From: Modestobacter versicolor
GTDB lineage: Bacteria > Actinomycetota > Actinomycetes > Mycobacteriales > Geodermatophilaceae
DNA: 64,000 nt
Direction of reading: 5' to 3'
Assembly: GCF_014195485.1 (NCBI RefSeq)
Contig: NZ_JACIBU010000001.1
Location: 62,001 to 126,000 of the forward strand
The notes beneath the pieces are model-generated. The model saw nothing but the letters and a program-made list of their open reading frames with translations. It made no database searches and was not told the origin of the DNA. A program made the position numbers and the translations under genes. Of this stretch, positions 16,064 to 24,612 are shown one piece after another. Each line of letters starts with the position of its first letter. Position 1 is the stretch's first letter.

Positions 16064-17560
16064 ATGTGGTCTCGTAAGCGATCCGTCGGCGACCGCATGG
16101 CCGTGCTCGCCGGAGCCCGGCTGGACGTGCTCCAGGTCGCCCCGGGGTCGCGTGCCAAGCACGTCGCGCTCGGTGGCGTGCTGCTGAGCACCGGAGCCCT
16201 GGCGGCGCTCTCGGCCGCGTTCGCCGTCCACATGGCGCTGGGTGCGCCGTGGGCGGTCGCGCTGCTGATCGGCCTGGGCTGGGGTCTGGTGATCGTCAAC
16301 CTGGACCGGATGCTGCTGGTCGGGATGTCGCACGACTCCTCGGTGGCGCGCAACGTCGGCATGGCGGTGCCCCGGATCGCCCTCGCCGTCCTGCTCGGCA
16401 CGGTCATCTCCACCCCGCTGACGCTGCAGGTGTTCAACAAGGAGATCGACGCGACGATCGTGACCCTGCAGGCCGAGGCGGCGGACGAGTTCACCACCGA
16501 GCTGGACGCCGACGCCAGGTACGCGCAGATCCCGGAGCTGCAGCAGCGGATCGCCGCCGAGCAGGCCGTGCTGGCCGGTGGGGGAGCGACCGACCCGAAC
16601 GCCGACCCGCGGGTGACGGCGGCGACCGCCGACCGCGAGGCCAAGCGGGCTGCTTATGACGCCGCGCAGGCCCGGTTCGCCGAGCTGCAGGCGAAGGCCC
16701 AGTGCGAGCTCGACGGGTCGTGCGGGTCTGGCGAGGCCGGCCCCGGCGACGCGTACCAGACCGCCGCCGCCGCGGCCGCCCAGCAGGCGACCGTCGTGGA
16801 CGACGCCAAGTCGCAGCTGGACGACGCCGAGGCCGCGCTGATCGACGCACGGACGTCGGCCGGCCAGGACGCCGCGAGCAACGGTGCGCGCAGCGTGTCG
16901 ATGGCCGAGGCCGACCTCGCCGCCGACCAGGCCGCGCTGGCCGCGCTGACGTCGTCCCGGGCCGCCGAGGTGGCCGCCTTCGAGGCGCAGAACTCCCAGT
17001 CCGACGGTCTGCTGGCCCGGCTCGAGGCGATGGACCGGCTCGCCGAGGACCGCCCCGCCGCCGGCACCGCGCACCTGATGCTGTTCCTGCTCTTCCTGTC
17101 GGTCGAGCTGCTGCCGGTGCTGATGAAGACGCTGATCAACTTCGCCGAGCCGACCGCCTACGAGAAGCTGGAGAAGATGCGCGACGACGAGGACGTCGAG
17201 GCGGAGACGATCCGCCGCAACGGCCGCCAGCGCGCCGTGCAGGCCCGGGCCGACCTGGTGGTCGCGGCCGAGACCGACCGGATGGCGCGGGAGATCCTGG
17301 ACCGCGAGGCCGCGGCCCGCGAGGAAGCTGCGCGCCGGGAGGCCCGTCGCCAGGCCCGCCGGGGTCGCTTCTCCCGGATCCTGCGCACCGTCGTCCCGGC
17401 CCGGACGCCGGAGCGCGAGGTCATCGAGCCGACCCTGGACACCGGCGAGCTCGAGGCGATGATGACGGCGCCGTCCGCGGTGGGCATGTGGGGGACGTCG
17501 GCGCTGCCCAAGCCCCGCCCGGCCGCCGAGCTTCTGCAGCCCGTCTCCGAGGAGCGCTGA
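16064..17560 (+). CDS. DUF4407 domain-containing membrane protein
   Basis: A 498-residue protein matching DUF4407. Two N-terminal helices (about 34-56 and 62-82, ending GLVIVNLDRMLLVG) are followed by a third (RIALAVLLGTVISTPLTLQVFNKEID). A long Ala/Glu/Gln coiled coil spans about 140-320. A fourth helix (HLMLFLLFLSVELLPVLMKTL) and a charged cytoplasmic coiled coil complete it. The topology suggests a periplasmic or extracellular coiled-coil stalk between membrane segments. Start ATG with GGGAGAGGA upstream. The biological role of DUF4407 is not established. Confidence 0.85.
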   Translation: MWSRKRSVGDRMAVLAGARLDVLQVAPGSRAKHVALGGVLLSTGALAALSAAFAVHMALGAPWAVALLIGLGWGLVIVNLDRMLLVGMSHDSSVARNVGMAVPRIALAVLLGTVISTPLTLQVFNKEIDATIVTLQAEAADEFTTELDADARYAQIPELQQRIAAEQAVLAGGGATDPNADPRVTAATADREAKRAAYDAAQARFAELQAKAQCELDGSCGSGEAGPGDAYQTAAAAAAQQATVVDDAKSQLDDAEAALIDARTSAGQDAASNGARSVSMAEADLAADQAALAALTSSRAAEVAAFEAQNSQSDGLLARLEAMDRLAEDRPAAGTAHLMLFLLFLSVELLPVLMKTLINFAEPTAYEKLEKMRDDEDVEAETIRRNGRQRAVQARADLVVAAETDRMAREILDREAAAREEAARREARRQARRGRFSRILRTVVPARTPEREVIEPTLDTGELEAMMTAPSAVGMWGTSALPKPRPAAELLQPVSEER

Positions 17561-17640
17561 GCTCCGACCTCCGATGAGTTCGGCCGGGGCGGCGGGTCTA
17601 CCAGGACGTACCCCTCGGACCGATCACCTGGAGACCCGCT

Positions 17641-18108
17641 GTGACCAGCCCCGCACACCCCGGCCGCACGCTGTTCGTCAACATGCCCGTCGCGGACGTC
17701 GCGCGCAGCAAGGCCTTCTTCACGGGGCTGGGCTTCAGCTTCGATGCGAACTTCAGCGACGAGACCGCGGCCTGCATGCTGGTCGGTGAGCAGGCCAGCG
17801 TCATGCTGCTCGAGCGCTCGACGTTCATGACGTTCTCGAAGCTGCCGATGGCCGACCCCACCACGCACGCCCTGGCGCTCTACTGCTTCAGCGTGGCGTC
17901 CCGCGAGGAGGTCGTCTCGGTGGTCGACACCGCGCTGGCTGCGGGCGCCGTCGAGGCGGACGCCCTGGAGGACCACGGCTTCATGTGCTCGCGCAGCTTC
18001 TTCGACCTGGACGGCCACGGCTGGCAGGTCATGTGGATGGACCCGGCCGCGGCGGCCCAGGGCCCGGAGGAGTTCCTGGCCTCCCAGGAGGCCGGCGCCC
18101 AGGCCTGA
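17641..18108 (+). CDS. VOC-family (glyoxalase/bleomycin-resistance-like) protein
   Basis: A 155-residue single-module vicinal-oxygen-chelate protein: N-terminal beta strand LFVNMPVADVARSKAFFTGLGFSF and C-terminal SFFDLDGHGWQVMWMDP, the latter placing the usual Glu/Gln/His metal-side residues. The start is GTG. Likely a dimeric metalloenzyme or binding protein; the substrate cannot be assigned. A perfect 18-bp-arm hairpin follows the stop. Confidence 0.85.
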   Translation: MTSPAHPGRTLFVNMPVADVARSKAFFTGLGFSFDANFSDETAACMLVGEQASVMLLERSTFMTFSKLPMADPTTHALALYCFSVASREEVVSVVDTALAAGAVEADALEDHGFMCSRSFFDLDGHGWQVMWMDPAAAAQGPEEFLASQEAGAQA

Positions 18109-18117
18109 CCGCGGCTC

Positions 18118-18155
18118 AGTAGTGCTCTGCTCACCACGGTGAGCAGAGCACTACT
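18118..18155. terminator. Bidirectional terminator hairpin, TGCTCTGC family
   Basis: Perfect 18-bp arms (18118-18135 and 18138-18155) around a two-base centre, with core GTGCTCTGCTCACC. It lies between convergent gene ends at 18108 and 18171. The core is nearly identical to the hairpins at 22813 and 56266. Confidence 0.75.
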
Positions 18156-18170
18156 CGCGCCGAACGGTGC

Positions 18171-18398
18171 TCAGGCGCTGCGGCGTCCGCGCAGCTGCCC
18201 ACCGAGGCCGAAGTAGAACTTCCCGGTGGCGGCGCCGTCGCACGCAGGGCAGCACGCCTCCGCGCGCTCCTCGGTGTCGGCCTGCCGATGGCGGAACTGG
18301 CGGGCGGTGGCCTCGCCGTCAGTCAGGTCGTGCAGCCAGTTCTCGAGCTCGCCGTCCGCGGCCGGCACCTCGTCGTGCGCACCCTTCCGAGACCTCAT
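18171..18398 (-). CDS. Small cysteine-containing protein, unknown
   Basis: A possible 75-residue protein. The N-terminal half is acidic/helical (ELENWLHDLTDGEATARQFRHRQ) and the C-terminal half holds CCPACDGAATGKFYFGLGG, a CPxC-like metal or redox motif. A terminator hairpin begins 15 bp beyond its stop, which supports a real transcript end. The ATG has only a weak ribosome-binding site, so confidence is moderate. No known family recognised. Confidence 0.5.
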   Translation of the reverse strand: MRSRKGAHDEVPAADGELENWLHDLTDGEATARQFRHRQADTEERAEACCPACDGAATGKFYFGLGGQLRGRRSA

Positions 18399-18476
18399 GG
18401 TGTCGGTCTCGGCCGGGGCGTGCCCGAGTTGACCTGTACACCGATCGGCCGCCTCGCCCGCACCATCCGCCCCGGC

Positions 18477-19304
18477 TCACCAGTCGTCGGGCGGGGTGAA
18501 CTGGCTGACGGTGAACTCCGCGCCCTGCGGGTCGCGCACCAGCGCGGTGCGGACCCAGTGCCCGTCCTCGGACTGCAGGACGGTGGCGCCCAGCCGTTCG
18601 GCGGTGGCTGCGGTCTCATCGCGGTCGGCGACCGAGAAGACGACGTGCCAGTGCGCCGGCTCGTCGGGGGCGACGACCAGTCCGCCGATGACGTCGGCGA
18701 ACCCGGGCGGTGCCGATGCCTGCCGCTCGTGGATGCTCGGGTCGACGGTCGCGGCGAGGTGATCGCCGTAGCCGGGCACCTGCAGCATCGTGCCGGCGCG
18801 GGGGACCTCCACGCCGACCCAGCCGAACAGCGGCGCGTAGAACGTCAGCGCGGCGTCGCGTTCGGGGGTGTGCAGATCGCTGAAGTTCCAGGTGTTCGGG
18901 ACGTTGACCAGCTGCGCGCCGAGCCGGCGGCGGGCCTGCCAGAGCCGAAACGGCGCCCCGGCGGGGTCGGTGCAGGCTGCTGCGCGACCACCGGGGCCGG
19001 CGTCCCACGGCCCGGCGACGATCGCCCCACCCGCCTTCGCGACCGCGGCTGCCGTCGCGTCGGCGTCGTCCACTGCGATGTACGTGTTCCAGGTGGCAGC
19101 GCCGGCAGTGGACGGTCCGAGTGCGGCGACGTCCCGCCCGTCGAGGGTGGCGATCAGGTAGGAGCCGGGGGCGCCCGGCGGCACGGCGTCGGTGAGCGTC
19201 CAGCCGAACAGCTCTGCGTAGAAGTGGGTCGCGGCGTCCAGGTCGGGCTGCTCGCTGTCGATCCAGCAGGTCACGCCGTGCGGATAGGCCCGCTGCTCGG
19301 TCAT
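18477..19304 (-). CDS. Two-module VOC-family protein
   Basis: 275 residues with two glyoxalase modules in tandem: residues about 8-125 (CWIDSEQPDLDAATHFYAELFGWTL ... DPAGAPFRLWQ) and about 138-268 (NFSDLHTPERDAALTFYAPLFGWVG ... DPQGAEFTVSQ). This resembles the hydroxylase-associated or CFP32-type proteins of actinobacteria. The ATG overlaps the stop of the upstream D-2-hydroxyacid dehydrogenase by 4 nt, so they are co-translated. Function unknown. Confidence 0.88.
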   Translation of the reverse strand: MTEQRAYPHGVTCWIDSEQPDLDAATHFYAELFGWTLTDAVPPGAPGSYLIATLDGRDVAALGPSTAGAATWNTYIAVDDADATAAAVAKAGGAIVAGPWDAGPGGRAAACTDPAGAPFRLWQARRRLGAQLVNVPNTWNFSDLHTPERDAALTFYAPLFGWVGVEVPRAGTMLQVPGYGDHLAATVDPSIHERQASAPPGFADVIGGLVVAPDEPAHWHVVFSVADRDETAATAERLGATVLQSEDGHWVRTALVRDPQGAEFTVSQFTPPDDW

Positions 19305-20248
19305 GGCACCTCCAGTTGGCGGAGCGGTCGGCCGGCGCGGAAGGCGACTATGTCCTCGACCGCGCCGGCGTAGAACGCTTCGTACGCCTCGGTGGTGACA
19401 TAACCGATGTGCGGCAAGAGCAGGGTGTTCGTCGTGCTGCGCAGCGGGTGGTCGGCGGGCAGTGGCTCGGTGTCGTAGACGTCCAGCCCGGCGCCGGCGA
19501 TGGCCTGCCGGTCGAGGACGTCGAGCAGCGCGGCCTCGTCGACGATGGGCCCGCGGGAGGTGTTGAGGAAGAACGCGGTGGGCTTCATGGCGCGCAGCTC
19601 GTCAGCCCCGATGAGGCCGCGGGTGGAGTCGCTGAGCACCAGGTGCACCGAGACGAAGTCCGCCGTCTTGAACACCTCCTGCTTGCCAACGGCGCGGACG
19701 CCGGCTTCCGCCGCCCGCTCTGCTGTGAGGTGCGGGCTCCAGGCGATGACCTGCATGCCGAAGGCGCGGGCGAGCGTCGCGACGGCGGTGCCGAGCCGGC
19801 CGAGGCCGACCAGGCCGAGGGTGCGGCCGGACAGCCCCGGGCCGATGGTGTGCTGCCATCCGCCGGCCCGGACGGCGCGGTCTTCCTCGACGAAGTGCCG
19901 GCTGAGCGCGATGAGCATGCCGATGACCAGCTCGGGCATCGCGTTGCCGGCGGCGCCGGTGCCGCAGACGGTGATGCCGCACTCGCGGGCGGCGGCGAGG
20001 TCGATCGAGGCGTTGCGGCCGCCGGTGGTGACCAGCAGGCGCAGGTTCGGCAGCCGTTGGAGCGTGGTGGCGGGGAACGGCGTCCGTTCGCGCATGGCGA
20101 CGACGACCTCGCTGTCGGCGAGGCGGACGACCAGTTCGTCGACGCCCGCGATGTGCTCGGTCACGACGTCGAGGTCGTCGGTCACCGCTGACCAGTCGGT
20201 GTTGGTCCGGGCGACGTCCTGGTAGTCGTCGAGCACCGTGATCCGCAT
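19301..20248 (-). CDS. D-2-hydroxyacid dehydrogenase family protein
   Basis: A 315-residue NAD-dependent dehydrogenase. It contains the Rossmann motif GLVGLGRLGTAVATLARAFG (about residues 148-167), the NTSRGPIVDEAAL signature with catalytic Arg region, the Glu of DVYDTEPLP and the catalytic His in LLPHIGYVT. It most resembles the phosphoglycerate/hydroxypyruvate dehydrogenase branch, but substrate is not fixed. ATG 20248 opens with MRITVLDDYQDV, the typical family start. It is upstream of and overlaps the VOC gene. Confidence 0.9.
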   Translation of the reverse strand: MRITVLDDYQDVARTNTDWSAVTDDLDVVTEHIAGVDELVVRLADSEVVVAMRERTPFPATTLQRLPNLRLLVTTGGRNASIDLAAARECGITVCGTGAAGNAMPELVIGMLIALSRHFVEEDRAVRAGGWQHTIGPGLSGRTLGLVGLGRLGTAVATLARAFGMQVIAWSPHLTAERAAEAGVRAVGKQEVFKTADFVSVHLVLSDSTRGLIGADELRAMKPTAFFLNTSRGPIVDEAALLDVLDRQAIAGAGLDVYDTEPLPADHPLRSTTNTLLLPHIGYVTTEAYEAFYAGAVEDIVAFRAGRPLRQLEVP

Positions 20249-20470
20249 ACCGGCGACGCTATCCCCGGCGACTGACGGCATTCCTGGCTCAGGCGCGCGC
20301 CCGTGTCCCGCCAGTCACGCGCAGGCGAGGCACATGGCCGTCGGGCACGGCCGCCGGAGGTAGCTTCGGGCGGCGATCCGCCTCCGGACTCCTGCACGCA
20401 TTGCGGCGGATCTCGGGCCGTTCGCAGCCCTCGCAGGGGCTTTCCGGCACATCTTCGAGGAGTTCACACG

Positions 20471-21726
20471 ATGGACGGCGAGATCCAGCTGATCAGTGAC
20501 GGCGACGGCCTGGCGGTCATCGGGGAGTCGACGGCTGTCGAGCGCTTCCTCGCGGCGGAGGGCCTGCCGTCGAAGGACTTCGGCCTGGCGCGGCTCAAGG
20601 GCGTCGCGAGCTTCGGAGCGGCAGCCGCACAGGCAGGCTCCGAGATCGCCGAGCACTCGGGTCGATGGGTGAAGCTGACGAAGCAGTCCGCGGAGCTGGT
20701 CGAGAAGCACGGGCTGCGGACGAGCTCGACGTCCGGTCTCAGCACCGGTGTGGTGAAGGGCAGCAAGGGCCAGATCAAGGGATTCGTGGAGTTCGCGAAG
20801 GCTCCCGGCGCACAGCTCACCAACCCGGCGTTCCTCACCGGCGCCGCGGGTGTCATGGCGCAGCTGGCGATGAAGCAGACCATGGACGAGATCACCGACT
20901 ACCTCGCCGGATCGACGAGAAGCTCGATGACGTGCTCCGCGCCCAGGAAGACGCCGTCCATGCCGACATGATCGGGGTGGGCTTCGACGTCGACGAGGCA
21001 ACGACGATCCGGGAGCACGGGGGCCGGGTCAACGAGGTCACGTGGTCGAAGGTGCAGGCCTCGTCCTCGACGATCGCCCGGACGCAGGGCTACGCGCTGC
21101 GTCAGCTCGACGCCCTCGCGGAGAAGATGGAGCGCACCTCGAGCATCGCGGATCTCGCCGAGACGACCAAGAAGGCCGACTCCAAGGTCCAGGGGTGGCT
21201 CGTCGTGCTGGCCCGCTGCTTCCAGCTGCAGGACGCCATCGCCGTGCTCGAGCTCGACCGGGTGCTGGACGTGGCTCCGGACGACCTGGACGGGCACCGG
21301 ATGGGACTCCGGGCCGTCCGGCAGAAGCGGCTGGAGACCATCACGCAGACCACCGAGCGCCTGCTCGACCGGATGAGGACCGCTGCGGACCTGGCCAACG
21401 CGAAGGTGCTCCTGAACCCGATCCAGTCTCCGGCGATCGTGAGGTCGAGGGAACACGTGGCCATCGCTGTCACCGACTTCCACGGCCGGCTCGGGATCGA
21501 GTCGGGGCGGGAGGCGCTGGAAGCGCGCGCATGGGTCGACGCCGCCTCGGACGTGAAGGACAAGGTCTTCGAGACGGGTGCCACCCAGTTCGACGCGTCC
21601 AAGCGGATGGGCATCAAGGCCTTCGGTCAGGCCAAGTCGGTGACCGGCAGGTTCTCCAGCGGCATCGCCGACCGGACGCTGCGTCGGCGCGGCGGCGGCG
21701 AGGCAGGCGACGACGCAGCGGAGTGA
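20471..21726 (+). pseudogene. Conserved actinobacterial protein interrupted by a -1 frameshift
   Basis: The ATG at 20471 has a GAGGAG ribosome-binding site and reads MDGEIQLISDGDGLAVIGEST ... MKQTMDEITDYLAG. At about 20910 the frame is lost; the adjacent frame continues as IDEKLDDVLRAQEDAVHADMIGVG to a stop at 21726. Inserting one base in GCCGG|ATCGAC restores a single protein of about 418 residues. Both halves look well conserved and normally composed, so this is either a recent mutation or a sequencing error. The protein is soluble, helical in its C-terminal two thirds and of unknown function; similar unannotated proteins are common in actinobacteria. Confidence 0.75.
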
Positions 21727-21771
21727 GCACCGGCGTGCAGCGGTGCCCGGACCATCGCGGATGATCAGCAC

Positions 21772-22785
21772 ATGCCGCTGCCTGGGGTGCCGTTGGAGAA
21801 GCTCGGGTTCCTGACCATCGGGTTGTTCGACGGGGACGACCCCGGGCCCGGGCACGAGTCGACGCTGCAGGTGATCGAGCTGGGGGAGCGGCTCGGCTTC
21901 GACAGCGCGTGGCTGCGGCACCGGCACCTGCAGTACGGCATCAGCTCGCCGGTCGCCGTCCTGGCTGCTGCCACGCAGCGGACGTCGCGAATCTCGCTGG
22001 GCACCGCGGTGACGCCGCTGGCCTGGGAGAACCCGCTGCGGCTGGCCGAGGACCTCGCGACGGTCGACGTGCTCAGCGGCGGCCGGCTGAACCCCGGCGT
22101 CAGCGTCGGGCAGCCGATGCACTGGGACGACGTCAAGGCCGCGCTCTACCCGGACACCGCCGACGTCGAGGACTTCTCCTACGAGCGGGTGTCCCGGCTG
22201 CGGCGGCTGATCGCCGGTGAGCCCGCCTCGTCGTTCCGCGGCAAGGAGGGCGTGGTCGAGGAGTGGTCGGACCGGGTGCAGCCGCACTCGCCGGGGCTCG
22301 CCGACCGGCTCTGGTACGGCGGGGCGTCGCTGCGGTCGGCGCAGTGGGCCGGGGAGCAGGGGATGAACTTCCTGACCTCCAGCGTGCTGAAGGCCGACAC
22401 CGACGAGGACTTCGCGACCCAGCAGGCGACGCAGGTGCGGGCGTTCAAGGCGGCCAACCCGACCGGCCGGGTGTCGCAGGGGCTGGTGGTCATCCCGACC
22501 GACTCCGCGTCGCCGGAGCAGGTCGCCAAGTACCAGGCGTACGTCGACGCCCGGACGCCGCGGACTCTCGAGCCGCAGGGCCCGGCCCGGATGCTGTTCG
22601 CGCTGGACCTGATCGGGACGTCGGAGCAGATCGCCGAGCAGCTGTACGCCCACACCGGCTTCCGCGAGGTGACCGAGGTGGTGTTCGCCCTGCCGTTCAG
22701 CTTCGAGCACGACGACTACGTGCAGATCCTCACCGACATGGCCCAGCACCTCGGCCCGGCGCTCGGCTGGTCGCCGACCGCCTGA
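21772..22785 (+). CDS. LLM-class flavin-dependent oxidoreductase
   Basis: A 337-residue luciferase-like monooxygenase: N-terminal strand LGFLTIGLFDG, WLRHRHLQYGISSPVAVLAAATQRTSRISLGTAVTPLAWENPLRLAEDLATVDVLSGGRLNPGVSVG and a C-terminal TIM-barrel end. The family uses FMNH2 or F420; in this clade either is possible. The gene is preceded by a 45-bp gap from the frameshifted gene and followed by a strong hairpin. Substrate unknown. Confidence 0.9.
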   Translation: MPLPGVPLEKLGFLTIGLFDGDDPGPGHESTLQVIELGERLGFDSAWLRHRHLQYGISSPVAVLAAATQRTSRISLGTAVTPLAWENPLRLAEDLATVDVLSGGRLNPGVSVGQPMHWDDVKAALYPDTADVEDFSYERVSRLRRLIAGEPASSFRGKEGVVEEWSDRVQPHSPGLADRLWYGGASLRSAQWAGEQGMNFLTSSVLKADTDEDFATQQATQVRAFKAANPTGRVSQGLVVIPTDSASPEQVAKYQAYVDARTPRTLEPQGPARMLFALDLIGTSEQIAEQLYAHTGFREVTEVVFALPFSFEHDDYVQILTDMAQHLGPALGWSPTA

Positions 22786-22812
22786 GCCGGCCGACGGACG
22801 AGGTGCACGGAA

Positions 22813-22851
22813 GCTTGTGCTCTGCTCCCCCCGGGGGAGCAGAGCACAAGC
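22813..22851. terminator. Bidirectional terminator hairpin, TGCTCTGC family
   Basis: A 39-bp palindrome with 19-bp arms (22813-22831 and 22833-22851) and core TTGTGCTCTGCTCCCCC. It lies between convergent gene ends at 22785 and 22891. Same family as the hairpins at 18118 and 56266. Confidence 0.75.
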
Positions 22852-22890
22852 GAAGCGGGATCGACCTGTCGGCCGCCGCGAGGGCGGGTG

Positions 22891-23676
22891 TCAGACCGCC
22901 GCGGGCACCGTGTGCACGAGCTCAGCGATCTCCCGCTTGACCTCGTTGAACGCCGGCGAGGTCACGTCGCGATCGGCCAGCTCGACCGGCACGACCCGGC
23001 TGATGTGCCCGGGCACGCCGTGCGACGCGCCGCCGGTCATCACGACCACCCGGTCGGCGAGGTAGACCGCCTCCTCGATCGAGTGGGTCACGAAGACGAC
23101 CGTCGTCCGGGTCTCGACGTGGATCCGCTTGAGCTCGGCCTGCAGGTCCGAGCGGGTCAGCGCGTCGAGCGCACCGAACGGCTCGTCCATGAGCAGCAGC
23201 GACGGGTCGTTGGCCAGCACCCGGGCGATCGCCACCCGCTGCTGCATCCCGCCCGACAGCTGCGAGGGGTACTTCGCGGCGAACCGGGTGAGCCCGACCG
23301 CGGCGATGAACCGGTCGGTGATCCCCGCGACCTCCGCCTTGGGCAGCTTCTTGCGCGCCGGGCCGTAGCCGACGTTCTCCCGCACCGACAGCCAGGGGAA
23401 CAGCCCGTAGTCCTGGAAGACGACGCCGCGGTCGGGGCCCGGCCCGGTGACCGGCGTCCCGCCCACCTCGACGACGCCGGCGCTGGGCCGCTCGAAGCCG
23501 GCCAGGATCCGCAGCAGCGTGCTCTTGCCGCAGCCGCTGGCGCCGACCACCGCGACGAACTCGCCGGAGGCGATGGTCAGGTCGACGTCGGCCATCGCGG
23601 TCACCGCGCCGGCGTAGGTCTTGGTCAGCCCGGCGATCCGGACGTCGGCCATCCGGCCGGCGACGAGGTGCTCCAT
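22891..23676 (-). CDS. ABC transporter ATP-binding protein, NitT/TauT/SsuB family
   Basis: A 261-residue ATPase: Walker A GASGCGKST, Q-loop VFQDYGLFPWLSV, signature LSGGMQQRVAIARVL, Walker B LLLMDEPFGALD and switch His in VTHSIEEAV. The FQDYGLFPW Q-loop is typical of the NitT/TauT/SsuB/ThiZ importers. ATG 23676 is preceded by AGGAG. It is the last gene of a three-gene operon (binding protein, permease, ATPase). Context with the divergent cytosine deaminase suggests a pyrimidine-like substrate (inference). Confidence 0.93.
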   Translation of the reverse strand: MEHLVAGRMADVRIAGLTKTYAGAVTAMADVDLTIASGEFVAVVGASGCGKSTLLRILAGFERPSAGVVEVGGTPVTGPGPDRGVVFQDYGLFPWLSVRENVGYGPARKKLPKAEVAGITDRFIAAVGLTRFAAKYPSQLSGGMQQRVAIARVLANDPSLLLMDEPFGALDALTRSDLQAELKRIHVETRTTVVFVTHSIEEAVYLADRVVVMTGGASHGVPGHISRVVPVELADRDVTSPAFNEVKREIAELVHTVPAAV

Positions 23677-23684
23677 GTCGGCTC

Positions 23685-24551
23685 CTACTTGATCAGCGGT
23701 CGGTCGCGGAACAGGACGCGGAAGACCAGCATCAGCAGCCGGTCGGAGAGGAAGCCGGCGACGGCGATGCAGATCATCCCGACGACGATCTGGTCGGTCT
23801 GGACGACGTCGCGGGCCAGGAAGATCGTCGAGCCCAGCCCGGTCGGCACGCCGGTGGTCTCGCTCAGCACGAGGATCACCCAGGACAGGCCGAGGCCCAC
23901 CCGCATGCCGTTGACGATCGCCGGCGCCGCGGCCGGCAGCACCACGCGCAGCAGCGTGCCGACGCCGGAGGTGCCGAGCATCCGGGCGGCCTCCAGCAGC
24001 CGCTCGGGCACCTGCCGGGCGCCGCTGATGGTGCCCAGCACGATCGGGAAGAACGCGGACAGCGTGATCAGGAAGATCGACGCCTGGTCGCCGTAGCCGA
24101 TGAGCAGCGCGACCAGCGGCACCCAGGCGGTCGCCGGGATGGGCCGGAACAGGTTGATCATCGGGTCGAACAGCGCGTGCACGGTGCTGAACCGGCCCAT
24201 CAGCACGCCGAGCGGGACGGCGACCAGGGTGGCCAGCGCGAAGCCGGAGAAGACCCGCAGCGCGCTGGCCGGAAGGTCCTCCCAGAGCAGGCTGCTGAAG
24301 GCGTCGTCCCGGGTGCCGATCGCGTAGTTCGCCAGCCCGCGGGCGACGTCGGCGGGGTAGGGGAGGAAGCCCATCCGGATGCCGAACGGCAGCTCCCAGG
24401 CGTTCTCCCGGCCGACGTGCCACAGCAGCAGGAACAGCAGCGGGACCGGCAGGCCGAGCAGGACGGTGCGCAGCCGGCCGCGGTTCCTGCGGACCGGCTC
24501 GGAGGGGACGGTGGGGGCCGCAGCCGAGACGGGGACGGCGGTGGTGGTCAT
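23685..24551 (-). CDS. ABC transporter permease, NitT/TauT family
   Basis: A 288-residue inner-membrane permease with about six helices and the binding-protein-dependent EAA-like loop EAARMLGTSGVGTLLRVVLPAAAPAIVNGMRVGLG, which docks with the ATPase. RPIPATAWVPL is typical of the SsuC/TauC group. It lies 8 bp upstream of the ATPase gene and 61 bp downstream of the binding-protein gene, with an intercistronic hairpin between them. Confidence 0.93.
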   Translation of the reverse strand: MTTTAVPVSAAAPTVPSEPVRRNRGRLRTVLLGLPVPLLFLLLWHVGRENAWELPFGIRMGFLPYPADVARGLANYAIGTRDDAFSSLLWEDLPASALRVFSGFALATLVAVPLGVLMGRFSTVHALFDPMINLFRPIPATAWVPLVALLIGYGDQASIFLITLSAFFPIVLGTISGARQVPERLLEAARMLGTSGVGTLLRVVLPAAAPAIVNGMRVGLGLSWVILVLSETTGVPTGLGSTIFLARDVVQTDQIVVGMICIAVAGFLSDRLLMLVFRVLFRDRPLIK

Positions 24552-24574
24552 GGCGTACCTCCCGGAGAGGAGAA

Positions 24575-24603
24575 GGGCGCCGGCACGGACTGCGCCGGCG
24601 CCC
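24575..24603 (-). promoter_or_regulatory. Intercistronic hairpin after the binding-protein gene
   Basis: Perfect 10-bp arms GGGCGCCGGC / GCCGGCGCCC with a 9-nt loop, between the binding-protein stop and the permease start. Such structures in ABC operons usually stabilise the upstream message or attenuate the downstream genes, giving excess binding protein. Confidence 0.6.
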
Positions 24604-24612
24604 TCCGTCAGG

